Shown here: positions 22,556-33,659 of the stretch, one piece after another
Layout: each line of letters starts with the position of its first letter
Numbering within the stretch: position 1 is the first letter of the stretch
Assembly: GCA_027475525.1 (NCBI GenBank)
Contig: JAMWFC010000086.1
Location: 186,001 to 250,000, forward strand
DNA: 64,000 nt
Reading direction: 5' to 3'
DNA from: Macrolepiota albuminosa
Lineage: Eukaryota > Basidiomycota > Agaricomycetes > Agaricales > Agaricaceae
Translations under genes and position numbers: made by a program
Notes under the pieces: generated by a model
The model's database searches: none
The model's input: only the letters and a program-made list of their open reading frames with translations
What the model was told of the DNA's origin: nothing

Positions 22556-23014
22556 ACCTTTTGGTTTACGAGCGATATGATATCTATTTTCGTTTATGCG
22601 GTTACCGCATTAACATCCTCTTACTGCCCGCAAAATATTCACTTATTGTTACATAGCTAAGTATCAGCCGAAATAAAGCACCGGACTCGGGACAGCCCAC
22701 ATTTCAGCCCTCATGAGAAGCGCGGTATACTGCAATAAAGCCCCGAGAATGATCAAATATTGGTCTTACTCAACAACGTAGCAAGTATTGTCAATCCAAA
22801 ATACTCGACCAGCAATAGAACTTCCCATATACCTTCCTACATTCTCTCGCGATCCCTAGTAGCAATACATACATAAAACTTGGATTAATGATATAAACAA
22901 TACTTAGGCTATCGAAAATTGCTGGCAACAAAGGATATCGGCACAATGAGACATCGTAAATCAGCAAAGACGGATTATGGGGAGACAACCCCTCTACATG
23001 GATCCGAACTGCCA
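22556..23014. other. intergenic, nothing recognised
   Basis: This stretch lies between tRNA-Glu and the stop codon of the minus-strand regulator, so it should hold the 3' UTR of that gene. No repeat or gene was recognised. Confidence 0.4.
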
Positions 23015-26000
23015 TCATCTACCGCAGGGAATATTCATTCCTTCCAAAATACCCGACTCCTGCATAAATGAACTCCACCGCTCATCCAGCCTCGAATCAC
23101 GCGAGGCGAGTCCGAGATCCGCGAGCTCCACATTGCCCGCGAACATTGTTTGCTGCTGCGGGTACTGGCTCTGATGTTGTTGACAGTAGGTATCTTGCGG
23201 ATATGTCTGATGGATAGCGACTATGATCATTATATCTCTGGACATGACCATATAGACGTACCTGGACATGAGGGGGGTAAGCTTGATGGTGATACAAGAG
23301 GTGCTGACGTTGTTGCGGATCGGGAGGATGTGAAGCTGGTGGTGGATAAAGCGGAGATGAGCTGATTCGTTGAGATTGCATACATTGTTGCTCCTGCTGG
23401 ATAGATGCGCCGACCCCTGGTCCCCGGCGATGAGGATACGACTGGATACCCCGATGAGAAGGCTCCTCCCATCTACTAAGCGTTGATCCGTATGCTTCAA
23501 AATCAAGATCGTGAGTAGCCCTTTCAGGCGGCGCATACGGATAGTGTAGCGGCAGCGGCGGATAATTTCTTGATACAACAGGATCCTCTAGGGGCAAAAC
23601 ATCCATGGATTCCAGATTCCCCGGCCATTCATTAACTGCGTTGAAGTTTGGTTTGGTTTGATGTCGCTGTAGGCGGGACGACGCCTCCACAACAGGCTTT
23701 CTCGCAGATACGAACCGGGTATGTCCAGCAAAGATTGCAAGCTCATCATCCTCTTCTGGCTCCTTCACCTGAATATTCCATAACAACCCACCGGCGGCGT
23801 CAGATAGTGACTCAGTATCTTTTTGTGCAGCGGATAGAGCATGCCGGGCTTTCTCCGCAAGCTTCATGAGTATTGGCTACAAAAGAATATAAGGAGTCAT
23901 TCCAACAGTCCTCAAGGGTCTGAGTAGTTGGGCGCACCAAGGCTTTTGTAGCGCGAATACTATACACGCTTGCCTTCGAGAACAGTCTACACGCATGCTC
24001 AAGCTCTCCCATAGCCGAATGAGCCAATGGCGACTTTGGACCACGCGTCACCACCGTCCCAAACACAACCTACCATACCATACATCAGTCAAGTCAACTG
24101 TCAAGACAGAACAAACGCACCGCAGCAGAAAACGCAAATGTCCACATTGTCCAGAACCTTGCACACGAGTTGGGCCATATCCCAAACTGCTCACGCACAC
24201 TCTTGAGGATCGTCAATGCCGCGCGATATGCAGCTAGAAAACTCGGTGCATATGTGCTCTTGAGTGGGTTGGCGGGATGTTCAATGATGGCTTGTGCGAA
24301 GAAAGAGCGATGAATGTACATCAAAACTTTGTAAAATAAGAAAAAGAATCAGTTTCATAAACGAAAGTTAGAAAGAAAAATTAACCGGTCTCCCTAATAT
24401 GATCCAACACACATCTCTGAAACGATCCTGCCAAATCTCCTTCTCCTTCTCCCTCCCCGCCCCTCCCCTTCACCTTCGTTTTGCTGTCACCCGAAGCCAT
24501 CTCTTCCGGCAACGGAAATTCCCTAACCTTCTTATCGAGCTCCATGATAGTTGCGTATGTAGGAGCTTCAGCAGTGAGAGTCCGAGATGTGACTTCCGCA
24601 ACACATTCGGCGGCAAAGCGACATTGCCAGGTACTGACTGTAAAGGTGTTCGTCGGAAAAGTGAAGGAGAAAAGAAGACGAATGAACCAGGCGTACAGGC
24701 AGATCCGAATCCACCCTCGGCGCCCTCGCATGGTGTACCGTCTTTTGGTACACCGTCCTTAGCGTCGGGAAAGCTACAATCAATGTAAGCAAGTGAGAAA
24801 GAGGGTGGACGCCCTGTGTTGAGGCTCTGTATTGATGACGTCAGAATTGATCAAAAGAGGGAAATGAAGATAAAAGAAGAAAACGTTGTGTACCTGCCAG
24901 ACATCCGCCACGAAGAGGTCCCAAAAGAGTATTCGTCGACGCTGGACCATCTTCGGAGTCAGTCCCCATCGTGCTGAGTCGCGGTCTGTAGAAACAGTTA
25001 GTGAAATTGCGAAGACAAGCATAGATACAAAGCGAGATGAAGGGGCTGCTATTTCGAATGAGGAAGACTGAAAAAGACGTAGTTGTCGCAAGGAGAGAAA
25101 GATTTCGTTAGAGAAAGTAGTTCGTGCAGCCATAACAAAAGAAACCTTTATAACTCACGCAATCCAATCTACAACGTCTGTATCAGCCCCGCGAATACTG
25201 AACCGACCAAAAAAACAACTCACAGTCATACTCAAATGACCAGCAAGGGTAATCAAACTCCACGTCATTTCCATACTGGTCTCACTCTTTAAATCACTCC
25301 CACTCATCGCATTGTATATACTCAACAGATGGAGAGTCTGTATCGTTACCAAGGAGGGTTTCTCCAGCACAGGCTGTAAAGCAAGAGCGGCACGCGAGAG
25401 CTGGTGGAAATGTTCCCCCAGGGTATTGTTGGATGTTGTACTGATAACGGCTGTAAAGCAAGAGCGGCACGCGAGAGCTGGTGGAAATGTTCCCCCAGGG
25501 TATTGTTGGATGTTGTACTGATAACTGTGTAGTGGTTAAAGACCCAGGTGAGGAGGCAAGGCGGATAGATGTGACATCAGATAGAGCACTGGATTTCGAG
25601 TAGGAGTGCGTATGTGAACTGGAGGGTGTATCCATGCCGACGCACTCCGTATCCAGATTTGAGTCCGAAGGCCTCACAAGAGCGCCCACAGCAAAGATAA
25701 TAAACAACAATGCAAGATCATGCGGGCCCGAATAATCCCCCTCACCACCCACTTCCCCTTCTCCTCCTTCCCTTCCCTCCTCTCCTGACTGTCTCCTCCG
25801 TTCAGCACGATCATATAACGCAACGACCATCTCCTCCAACTGTGCATTCGTAACTCCATGAAATAGCCATGAGCATTGTGTCAAGTAAGTTTGGACTAAT
25901 TCCTCAGCGAAAGATCGGGAAGGGAGGTGGGACGCGATGAGTTCTTGGACGCCGGTGGGAGACCCGAGAGGGGTAAATGGGAATGAGGATGAAAAGAGCG

Positions 26001-27075
26001 CGAGCGGGTTGGCGGGTGGTGATGCTGTGGAGCAGACTGAGGATGAATGAAGGTGAGGAGATGAATTGGAGGAATTTGTGAGTGGTGTTGAAGGATTTGG
26101 TAGGGGCGAAACGTTTGACTGTTAGGGGATGGAATTAGTTTTGTAATGGATCAGCATTAGAAAGATAATGCGAACGTACAATAAGAAGACTCTATAAAAA
26201 TGCACCGTCAAATATGAAGCAAAGAGTAACAGACAAACTCACTTCAACGCCACCCGTAGGCCCAAAGAACCTCGAAATTCCATGGTCAGAGATGCTCAAT
26301 GTGCCAAACGCATCGATTGCGTCCCCTCCCCCTGCTTTCTCCTTGTCCCCCTTATCGCCTTTCACCTCCTCATCCGTCATCCCAAAGTCATTATCCTGCG
26401 CGACGAGATCTGGGTGCAAAAGTGGATGCGAGGCCTGTACAGACATGAGCGCATCCTCGAGCAATCGGACGCGCGAGCCCAGGGCTGCAATACGCCGGTG
26501 AAGGTGTTCTGTCGCTGCAAGGACAAACCGCGTTCCTTCGCCTGTTGATAGGCTGCCTGGATGAGACGACAAAATGTGTCAGTGTTGCAGAGGTGAGATG
26601 ACCTTACAGCACTCACCATTAGGACAGAGGGCTGCGCATCCACGACGCTAAGTTACAGCCGTACACAATGAGTCTAAAAGTTAATAAGGATAAGGCAATC
26701 TAAAGTGTACCTGACAAGATTGACACGGAATCTGTTTGTCGCATTTTATCTTGAGCCTTGGTGTGGTTTAGTACGTTTTTTTTCGATAAATACATATGCG
26801 ATCATCGCACCTTCGACATTCGGCACAACTAATCTAAATTATATGTACATGATCGTCAGCAAACCCCTTTCAGCTAAGCCATCGACTTACTTCGCCTTTT
26901 TCAACAAAGTCATAAGTAGGATACGGGAAAATGATATAAACGAGAACGCACCTCGAATCCTCTTCTGCTCCAGCTCCCTTGCATGTCCCGTATCGAACCT
27001 CAGTCCTCCGTATTCGTCTAGATCCTTCCTACTCGCACGTCTTTTGAGCTTGGCCTGCGTCAGCTCAGCGGGCAT
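23015..27075 (-). CDS. Zn2Cys6 fungal-specific transcription factor
   Basis: The minus strand encodes an N-terminal basic stretch (from ATG 27075), then a Zn2Cys6 cluster split over three exons: SCAECRR, LKIKCDKQIPCQSC, QRRGCAALCPNG. A coiled-coil-like SLSTGEGTRFVLAATEHLHR and RRIAALGSRVRLLEDALM follows. The middle homology region includes HDLALLFIIFAVGALV, EHFHQLSRAALALQPVLEKP, TIQTLHLLSIYNAMSG, HRDSARWGLTPKMVQRRRIL and FWDLFVADVWQ. The tail is Pro/Gln/His-rich and ends DSRLDERWSSFMQESGILEG. Such proteins bind CGG-type DNA sites in the nucleus; targets are unknown. About ten introns are needed; a 57-base one near the end joins PPHVQ to TYPQDTYC. The join of the first exon to the zinc cluster is not solved. 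A 77 bp tandem duplication at 25372-25525 breaks the frame just before EHFHQLSR. Confidence 0.85.
25372..25525. repeat. perfect tandem duplication, 2 x 77 bp, in the regulator gene
   Basis: Bases 25372-25448 and 25449-25525 are identical, exactly two copies. The unit encodes the conserved EHFHQLSRAALALQ part of the regulator and is not a multiple of three. Confidence 0.95.
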
Positions 27076-27225
27076 CCTCGGATGTAAAGGTACTTCAAAA
27101 CGTATCTTCCTTGCTGAAGTTAGACCGATTGGGCGGGGTTCTGCTTCTTATTTCAGGACTGGATCAAACTCCCGACGTGGCAAATCGTTTCTCACGACCA
27201 CTTCTGGTGCGAACCCCTGTATACG

Positions 27226-27379
27226 CATGGGCGCTGACATAGCCCATTCGATTGCGTGATGAAAGCCATGATGGAAGTTGAAAATAACTCAATGGAGGTG
27301 GTCATGGGCGCTGACATAGCCCATTCGATTGCGTGATGAAAGCCATGATGGAAGTTGAAAATAACTCAATGGAGGTGGT
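27226..27379. repeat. perfect tandem duplication, 2 x 77 bp
   Basis: Bases 27226-27302 and 27303-27379 are identical, starting CATGGGCGCTGACATAGCCC. It lies upstream of the regulator gene, in its likely promoter or 5' UTR. Confidence 0.95.
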
Positions 27380-29107
27380 GAAGTCAAGAAACTTTCGATA
27401 CCCTCTGCCGGTGTCAAGACGACCGGCTACTTTTGTGGGATTCTGCCCTTTGTTAACCGGTGCTCGGACCCGAAGGAATTGAAATTTCAAGAGATTTTCG
27501 AACAGGCACAGCAGAACAAATCTCAATCAAACCTTCATGAGCGTCCAGCATTGATCATCATTCGAAGATGTATCTTGCATTCTTATGATTACACCAGAGT
27601 AGATTGTGGACCTTTGCGATTTACTTATCGCTTCCGCGTGTCCCTCTGTTCCAGCTTACTTTTTTTAAAAACGCACGAATCGGCTCAGCTGAACCATTCT
27701 TCATCTAGTACTTCTGGACTTCCGCACCCCAATGGTATGACCTATTTTCTCTCGCAGTTCCCCATTGTCACCTCACGTGTACGTTCAAACCACGAGCACC
27801 CTCAATGCATTCCTTCGGCCACTTCTTATTCCTTCTAATATGTCGCCTATGTGGTTGGAATTTTTCTCAGCGGCTCGGCTATCCCATTGGGTCCGAACGA
27901 TCAACACATCATAGGATGTCGGTGCCGATGTGAGATGAACTTCCAATCAGAGATGGTAAATTCACACCTGACCACACGGGGAAAGTCAAACAACGGAATG
28001 GAACGCTGGCACAGAACCTGTCACTGATAACTACTGTTCTTCGTATCTCTTTATCAATGTCGCAATTCCAAATCAAACACAGGGAAGATTGCTGCCTTCT
28101 AATGAAGAGATGCCATGCGCAGAATAGTAATTTTGCATAACAAGAAGACCCAAACACAGGGAAGATTGCTGCCTTCTAATGAAGAGATGCCATGCGCAGA
28201 ATAGTAATTTTGCATAACAAGAAGACCCGTATATTACGACGTTATACTGCACCCGACATACGCAACACACCGTTTGGAGCCGTACAATTTTTAGGTTCTT
28301 ATAGTTGGCTTACTTGGCAGTATGATAATCCCACGACATCCAAGGACCAAACAATGTTTCACCGGAAAATTCGCGGTCAGGTGACGGACCGGTCTGCCGG
28401 AACTAGGACAATTATCTCGAGAAGAATGCTTTCCAAAAGTCTTTTCTCTGAGGAAGGCAAGCAACGTTTCACACTCTACTGGTATAAAGCTGGTTGCCTG
28501 GGCCCGTGTGCTCAAGGTCCTTCGGAAGAAGTTTCCGAATAAGCGATTGAAGGACGGATAAATGGTGTGTGACGAGTGCCAATTATATGTCGAGATTAAA
28601 AAATTCTGAGGCAATATTGCGAAGTAGGACGCCGCGGTTAGCTGATTTCCCCCCTGGACAAGGACGCTTTTACCACCAGCTGGACCTGAATCTTTGCTTT
28701 GGATATAAAATAGCCACTGAACCTCTCCCTGGTAGAACAACTAAGACGAGAGAGAGGACACACAGCAAAGAACATACATGAAACCTCATGGTGAAATGGT
28801 ACTACATCTCAGACTTTCCTTCGATTTTTCTGAAAATGCAATGCAAGGTCAATAGCAACGATTATGACCGGACATGGCACGAAGGGCTTATATTACTCAA
28901 GAATACGTCTTATTAGAAGCACGCATGCTCAGGTCAGCGGACTTGGCGTCGGCATGATACACTGTTTGTGCTTCCTCTGTTCCACCTTGACGTCCACGTG
29001 TTCATTCTCAGCATTCTGTCCAAAAACCATATCCTTGTTCTCTGGTGAGTTCCGTAGCCTTTGTGAGGAAACTGGTTAAATGGAACAGCTCATCGGAAAC
29101 AATCCAG
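27380..29107. other. intergenic, no gene recognised
   Basis: Frames of 116-149 codons exist at 28192-28542 (+) and 28291-28740 (-) but overlap each other and show no family I know. The region probably holds the divergent promoters of the regulator (left) and the exonuclease gene (right). A possible non-coding first exon of the latter ends at a GTGAGT near 29043 and rejoins at 29108. Confidence 0.4.
28074..28227. repeat. perfect tandem duplication, 2 x 77 bp
   Basis: Bases 28074-28150 and 28151-28227 are identical (one further base also matches), starting CAAACACAGGGAAGATTGCT. It lies in non-coding DNA. Confidence 0.95.
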
Positions 29108-30288
29108 ATGGCTGATCTTACCGATCTTGACTTTGTGCTCTGTGATACAGGCATAGCCATTCAAAAGGCTGTAGCGATATTGAGCACTTCCTCCATTCTG
29201 GCTCTGGATTGCGAGGGACGCGATCTGGGTGACACTGGTGGAAAGCTTTCTTTGATTTCGCTCAGAACAATACGCCCTGCCCACTCCGCCCAGGCCTTTC
29301 TGATTGACACTGTCCGCCTCAGAGGCGAGAGACTTCGCCCAATATACGACATCCTTGAATCCACACGTGTTCGAAAGGTTGTTTATGACGGTCGTAAAGA
29401 TTTTAGCTGCCTCTTTCACGACCGACGTGTCGAGATCCGTAATGTCATCGATCTCCAACTCGTGGATATCAAGTCACGGGAGATGCGCGGAGAGAATCAC
29501 GCAGATAGAATCCTGAGGCTTGGTCAAGTTGTGCCTAAGTGGGAGCTCTCGCGCAAGCCTCACCTATACAACAACATACACAAGTTATCCGGTATGAACA
29601 AGAGTGCAGAGGAGCATCTGGGCCAGAAAATCGAAAGGAATGGTGTGAAATGTAAATTGGGTCCAACCTTTTTATCTTTGTGAGAACTCATTGATTATAG
29701 TCGATCATAGCCTTTGGCTTCAGCGACCTCTCGCTGTTGGACATTTACAGTATGCCGTTAAGGATGTGGTCACGATAAGTGATCTATACAATGTTTTCGA
29801 CGCTGCAGGCTATCTGTATCCCCAGATTTCTGACGATAGCTCACGCTACGTCTCGATCTGGAAAGACAGAAGGCCTGCTGCGCAGGCTATCTGTATCCCC
29901 AGATTTCTGACGATAGCTCACGCTACGTCTCGATCTGGAAAGACAGAAGGCCTGCTGCGACGACATATTCCGTAACCATGGATTTCTTATTTTTGGCATA
30001 CTTGACCCTTCCATGGGCTCGGTAACAGAAACTTGTTCTTCTTGCAGGAGAGATCTTTCTCAGTCATGCTATCTGAAGTCAAATTGGAAGGGTGGTGCTC
30101 CGAGACAGTGCCTGGTCTGCCGTGCAGCAGAAGACTTCCATAACCGACGACTTCGTCGGGAAGCTCTCAAAAAAGAAGGAGAGAGGAAAGCGCGAGGGAA
30201 CCAGAGAAATGGAAGTGGTGATCTCAACGGTATAGTCAAAGAGAAGAGGATGGGTTCGAACGTGCGACGCGGGTTGCAATCACCATGA
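29108..30288 (+). CDS. DEDDy 3'-5' exonuclease-domain protein, copy 1
   Basis: Exon 1 (29108-29642) starts MADLTDLDFVLCD and shows exo I (ILALDCEGRDLG), exo II (KVVYDGRKDFSCLFHDRRVE) and NVIDLQLVDIKSR. A 58-base intron leads to exon 2, with DHSLWLQRPL and exo III (HLQYAVKDVVTISDLY). The acidic residues expected for two-metal catalysis are present. The tail carries CSSC and CLVC pairs that may bind zinc, then a basic end. Related proteins (Egalitarian/WRN-exo type) act on RNA or DNA 3' ends; the target here is unknown. A related gene lies at 34175-35135 on the other strand. A 67 bp tandem duplication (29815-29948) after WKDRRPAA, and an apparent one-base frame change to DDIFRNHGFL, separate the domain from the zinc tail. 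The frame as given is broken there. Confidence 0.8.
29815..29948. repeat. perfect tandem duplication, 2 x 67 bp, in exonuclease gene 1
   Basis: Bases 29815-29881 and 29882-29948 are identical, starting GCAGGCTATCTGTATCCCCA. The unit covers codons for AGYLYPQISDDSSRYVSIWK. The paralog at 34.2-35.1 kb has this segment once, which shows the second copy is not ancestral. Confidence 0.95.
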
Positions 30289-30325
30289 GATTATCCGTAT
30301 GTTCTTGTTTCATTTCTGGGTCCTT

Positions 30326-30382
30326 GGAGTGTATTTGCAAGTTGATTTTACACAAGAGTGTGGAAACTTGCAAATACACTCC
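30326..30382. repeat. perfect 18 bp inverted repeat after exonuclease gene 1
   Basis: GGAGTGTATTTGCAAGTT at 30326-30343 is the exact reverse complement of 30365-30382, with a 21-base loop. It begins 38 bases after the stop codon, so it would form a stem-loop in the 3' UTR. Confidence 0.85.
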
Positions 30383-31314
30383 TCAAATACGATTACGTCT
30401 TGCAATTTCTGACCGTACTTGGTTCACTATATGACCTCGACTTTTTTGTCTGCGACTGGCGATCTCGTCGAAATACCGCTTTCTTGTTCGTCCGCACGTA
30501 CTTCTTTCCAATATTAATACATCATTTTTCATGTGTCGATTGAAGTTCATACGGAGATAAACATTAGTATTCTTTTCTTTTCCCGTGAATTTGTTGAGTA
30601 AATCTAAGTGTTGCTCTGAATGACTAGATCACCAACTAACGATGAAGTGGATAACACTGAGGAAAATCTATATATGCACTACTCCAGGATTTCTGAGCTA
30701 AAAAGAACAGAGGCGTGCAACGCGATAGATAGATAGGCTTTAGCGCACTTTTTGTTCATGTCACATCTAGCAAAATTCCTTTCGTCTATGCTTCATCCAC
30801 ATTGTAATAAATTAGACTTGCTTATAGCAAATATGTCAACTGTGGGACAAGCCGAAGAGCCTGATATCCCCAATAACACCATGACTGCTGTTGTATGAGT
30901 TTAGTCATGGTTGTGGTTTTTTTCTTTCTTTCTTTCTTTGTCTTCTTTATGGCAATCAAAACGGAGGTTTTTATGCGACCAATGAGAGCACTTTGACTGG
31001 ATATCACGTGAACCCACTAGAGACGGGCGCAGGAGTTAAGTGTGCGCCTCGGTCAGAAGGGAGGATCACCAAAGATGACCCGAGCACAGATTAGGGAAAT
31101 AGTAGCATTATTTCTTAACTACCCACCCACCACTCCCTTTTGTAAAGTAGTATTCACTCCACATACATGCGTCGGAGCTCGGGACAGGCCGTACAGGCTC
31201 TCCCGGAGCGCATACATACAAGTGTGCCATTGGAAAGTTTTTGTGATACTAGTAGGTGAGTCAAATGCAACCCCTGCATATCTCTGGGAGTATTCTTGTA
31301 GACAAGGTCAACAT
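30383..31314. other. intergenic, nothing recognised
   Basis: A short TTTC-rich run lies at about 30921-30941. No coding or repeat homology was seen. Confidence 0.4.
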
Positions 31315-31403
31315 GGCCTGATGGTCTAGTAGTATGATTCCTTGTTAGGGTCCGCAGACGTGGCGTTTCGAGGAGGTCCCGGGTTCAATTCCCGGTCAGG
31401 CCC
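31315..31403 (+). tRNA. tRNA-Pro (anticodon AGG) with 17-base intron
   Basis: The acceptor GGCCTGA/TCAGGCC is perfect, the A-box region is GGTCTAGTAGTATGAT, the anticodon stem CCTTG/CGAGG flanks TTAGGG, and the T-arm is CCGGG-TTCAATT-CCCGG. A 17-base intron follows G37. The run TTTCTTTTT just downstream is the likely terminator. Confidence 0.93.
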
Positions 31404-31707
31404 TTCATTTCTTTTTGCATGATATCTTTCTTGTATGAGTAAGAGGCCAACTACAGCCCCCCGAGAACAAATTTTGCGCAAGTGATCGACACAAGTGACA
31501 GAACCGTCACCGATCGCACGACCTTGCTCGGTCCTTTCTATAGCGGAGAGAAAGAAAATTGCGACGCTCAAGACGACCTTTTTTAAGCTCCATAGAAGCT
31601 CGGGGACAATAGACCACAACATAGTCAAAGGGTCGGATGACATCAGAAATTGAAACCTAGATCATCCTTTTTTACCAGTTCTATACCGCAGATACAAGTC
31701 TGTTTTC
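31404..31707. other. promoter region of the DUF2461 gene
   Basis: About 300 bases between tRNA-Pro and the ATG at 31708. A TTTTTTACC and pyrimidine stretch precedes the start. Nothing else is recognised. Confidence 0.3.
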
Positions 31708-33659
31708 ATGGCTGCTTCGTCGTCGACACCACGGACACGAAAGCGTGCGCGCACGTGCACCACGAATGCAGATAAGTCTGTGTCTTCAAGGTTTAAAGGG
31801 AAATCAAAGTCACAGTCAAAGCCCACGTCCAAGTCGAACCCACGTGCGTCGAGTTCTGACGAAGACGAGATAGACAATGATAATGAGGATTCTACCTGTA
31901 AAGGAGAAGATGGGAAGTCTGACGAAGACGAAAGAAAAGATGCGTACGACAGCGACGCGATAGACAAAGACGATTTTGTTGTTGGAACCAAACGTAAACG
32001 CAACGCTTTTGGGAGCGCGTCTAGCTCCTCGAGTAGTCCCAAAAAGTCTAAAAAAACGACTCCACAAAAGAGAAAAGGGAAGTCGAAGAAGGCACCTGCT
32101 AAGGACGAGGACGAGGACGAGGACGAGGACACGGATCAGCTCAATCTTGGATATGGGCAGGAAGTCGCAGGTGTAGTTGTACAGGCACCGAAGACTGGAC
32201 AAGGCGCGTCTGTGTGGTTTTGAGACAAAGACGACTTGGATAGATTTTGACTATTTTCCACAGTTCCTCCCGGTCGGATATCCCAGAACACACTTAATTT
32301 CTTGATGCAGCTCAAAGATCCAGAATGTAATGATCGTCAGTGGTTCGCCGGTATTCACTTTAATCATCGCGTTTCGTATTGACTTTTTGTCTTGTAAGGT
32401 TCAAACTTCACGGTTAGTCTCTTGTTTAGTCTATTTCTTTCATTTCATTGAACCATCTCTGGCACATCAGAGCCTGTTTATCGTCAAGCTGAGAACGAAT
32501 GGAAGGCATTTGTAGAGGCACTGACGGACCAAATTACAGAGGTCGACCCTCAGGTCCCCCCTTTGCCACCCAAAGACTTGATTCATCGAATCTATCGCGA
32601 TGTATGTTGCTTCTTGAGACGTGTAGTAGACATAATGCTAAATCCAAACTCACGTATGCCCAGATCAGATTTAGTAACGACAAGACACCGTACAAGGGTC
32701 ACTTCTCGGCGAGCTTTTCGCGAAGCGGGAGGAAAGGTATCTGGGCTAAATGTGGGTCAATTTCTGTTTTCTCATTGGCTGATTTCCATTCGACCATTCC
32801 TCTCCCTTCTTCACTTCCAATAGTGACAAAAGTACTGACCTTGTCCTCAGATCATGTGTTAGTGTTGATTTTCCAGCGTCGTCTCTACCTCTTCCAGCAC
32901 TGATATTTTTGATTCTTTCTACTAGTGCAGGTGAGCATAATTCATATTAACAATCTGCTGATGTTGATTGTGCGCCTTGATGACAGTACAACCCGGAGGA
33001 GAAAGCATTGTAGCAGCGGGTTCGTGGTGTCCAGCACGAAATGAACTCATGAATATACGGTATTGAGCTTCTATTTCTATACGTTATACCGTATCGATAT
33101 TGAGACAGACCATACCAGAGCGAACCTGCAACGTCGGGCTGGAGCTGACCGACTTCGTCAGGTCATCTCGGCACCGGAATTCGTAGCCTTTTTCGGCGAG
33201 CCCCACCCTTCGCAGGACAGCTCACGTCAGAGTATCTTTGGAAGGGAGGACGAGCTTAAAGTTGCACCTAAAGGGATTGACAAGAACCACAGGTCAGTGT
33301 TATTGATTTAAACTGTCGTTCAAAACAGTACGCCGAGCTGACACGCTGCAATAGGGACCTTGATCTTCTGAAATGTCGTTCGTTCGCCGTAGTGTATCGG
33401 TGTGTGACGCTTTTGATTTGGCGTTACTTCAAGTTTACTGACGATCCTTCAAATGTTCAGATTTGTGGATAGCGAAGTACTTGCTGATGATTTTGCCGAA
33501 AGAGTGGGACAGGTTGTGCGAGCTATGTGTCCTTTCGTACACTGGTTGGCCTTCATATATCCTTCCTAGACTTCCGACTGACCTATTTAAAGTTTGAATG
33601 ATATGATGATTGTGGCTGGAGCTGACACGGACGACGAAGGAGGCGGTGATGTCGAATGA
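31708..33659 (+). CDS. DUF2461-domain protein
   Basis: Residues 1 to about 150 are a low-complexity Ser/Lys/Asp/Glu head with basic patches (KRKR, KKSKK) and an Asp-Glu run, suggesting nuclear location. Then comes the conserved DUF2461 domain: PPGRISQNTLNFLMQLKDPE, CNDRQWFKLHEPVYRQAENE, IYRDIRFSNDKTPYKGHFSA, SRSGRKGIWA, VQPGGESIVAAGSWCPARNE, APEFVAFFGEP, EDELKVAPKG, DLDLLKCRSFAVVYRFVDSE and FVHCLNDMMIV, ending at TGA 33657-33659. The function of this family is unknown. Exons that I can place are 32264-32342, 32399-32412 (14 bases), 32471-32601, 32664-32751, 32851-32857 (7 bases), 32926-32930 (5 bases) and 32987-33059. The end of exon 1 has no GT in the right phase; a GC donor after CAAG near 32203 would keep the frame. 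The join near 33110 is unsolved. Confidence 0.85.

Noticed and set aside
23097..23578. Apparent frameshift near the end of the Zn2Cys6 regulator
   Set aside because: A 57-base intron with GTACGT and ATCAG joins PPHVQ to TYPQDTYC and restores the frame, so no mutation is needed.
28192..28740. Two overlapping frames of 116 and 149 codons on opposite strands
   Set aside because: Neither shows a known motif, introns or a partner exon, and one begins in the 77 bp duplication.
31662..32132. 156-codon Ser/Leu-rich frame on the minus strand
   Set aside because: It is the antisense of the Asp/Glu/Lys-rich head of the DUF2461 protein; its serine runs arise from that repeat.
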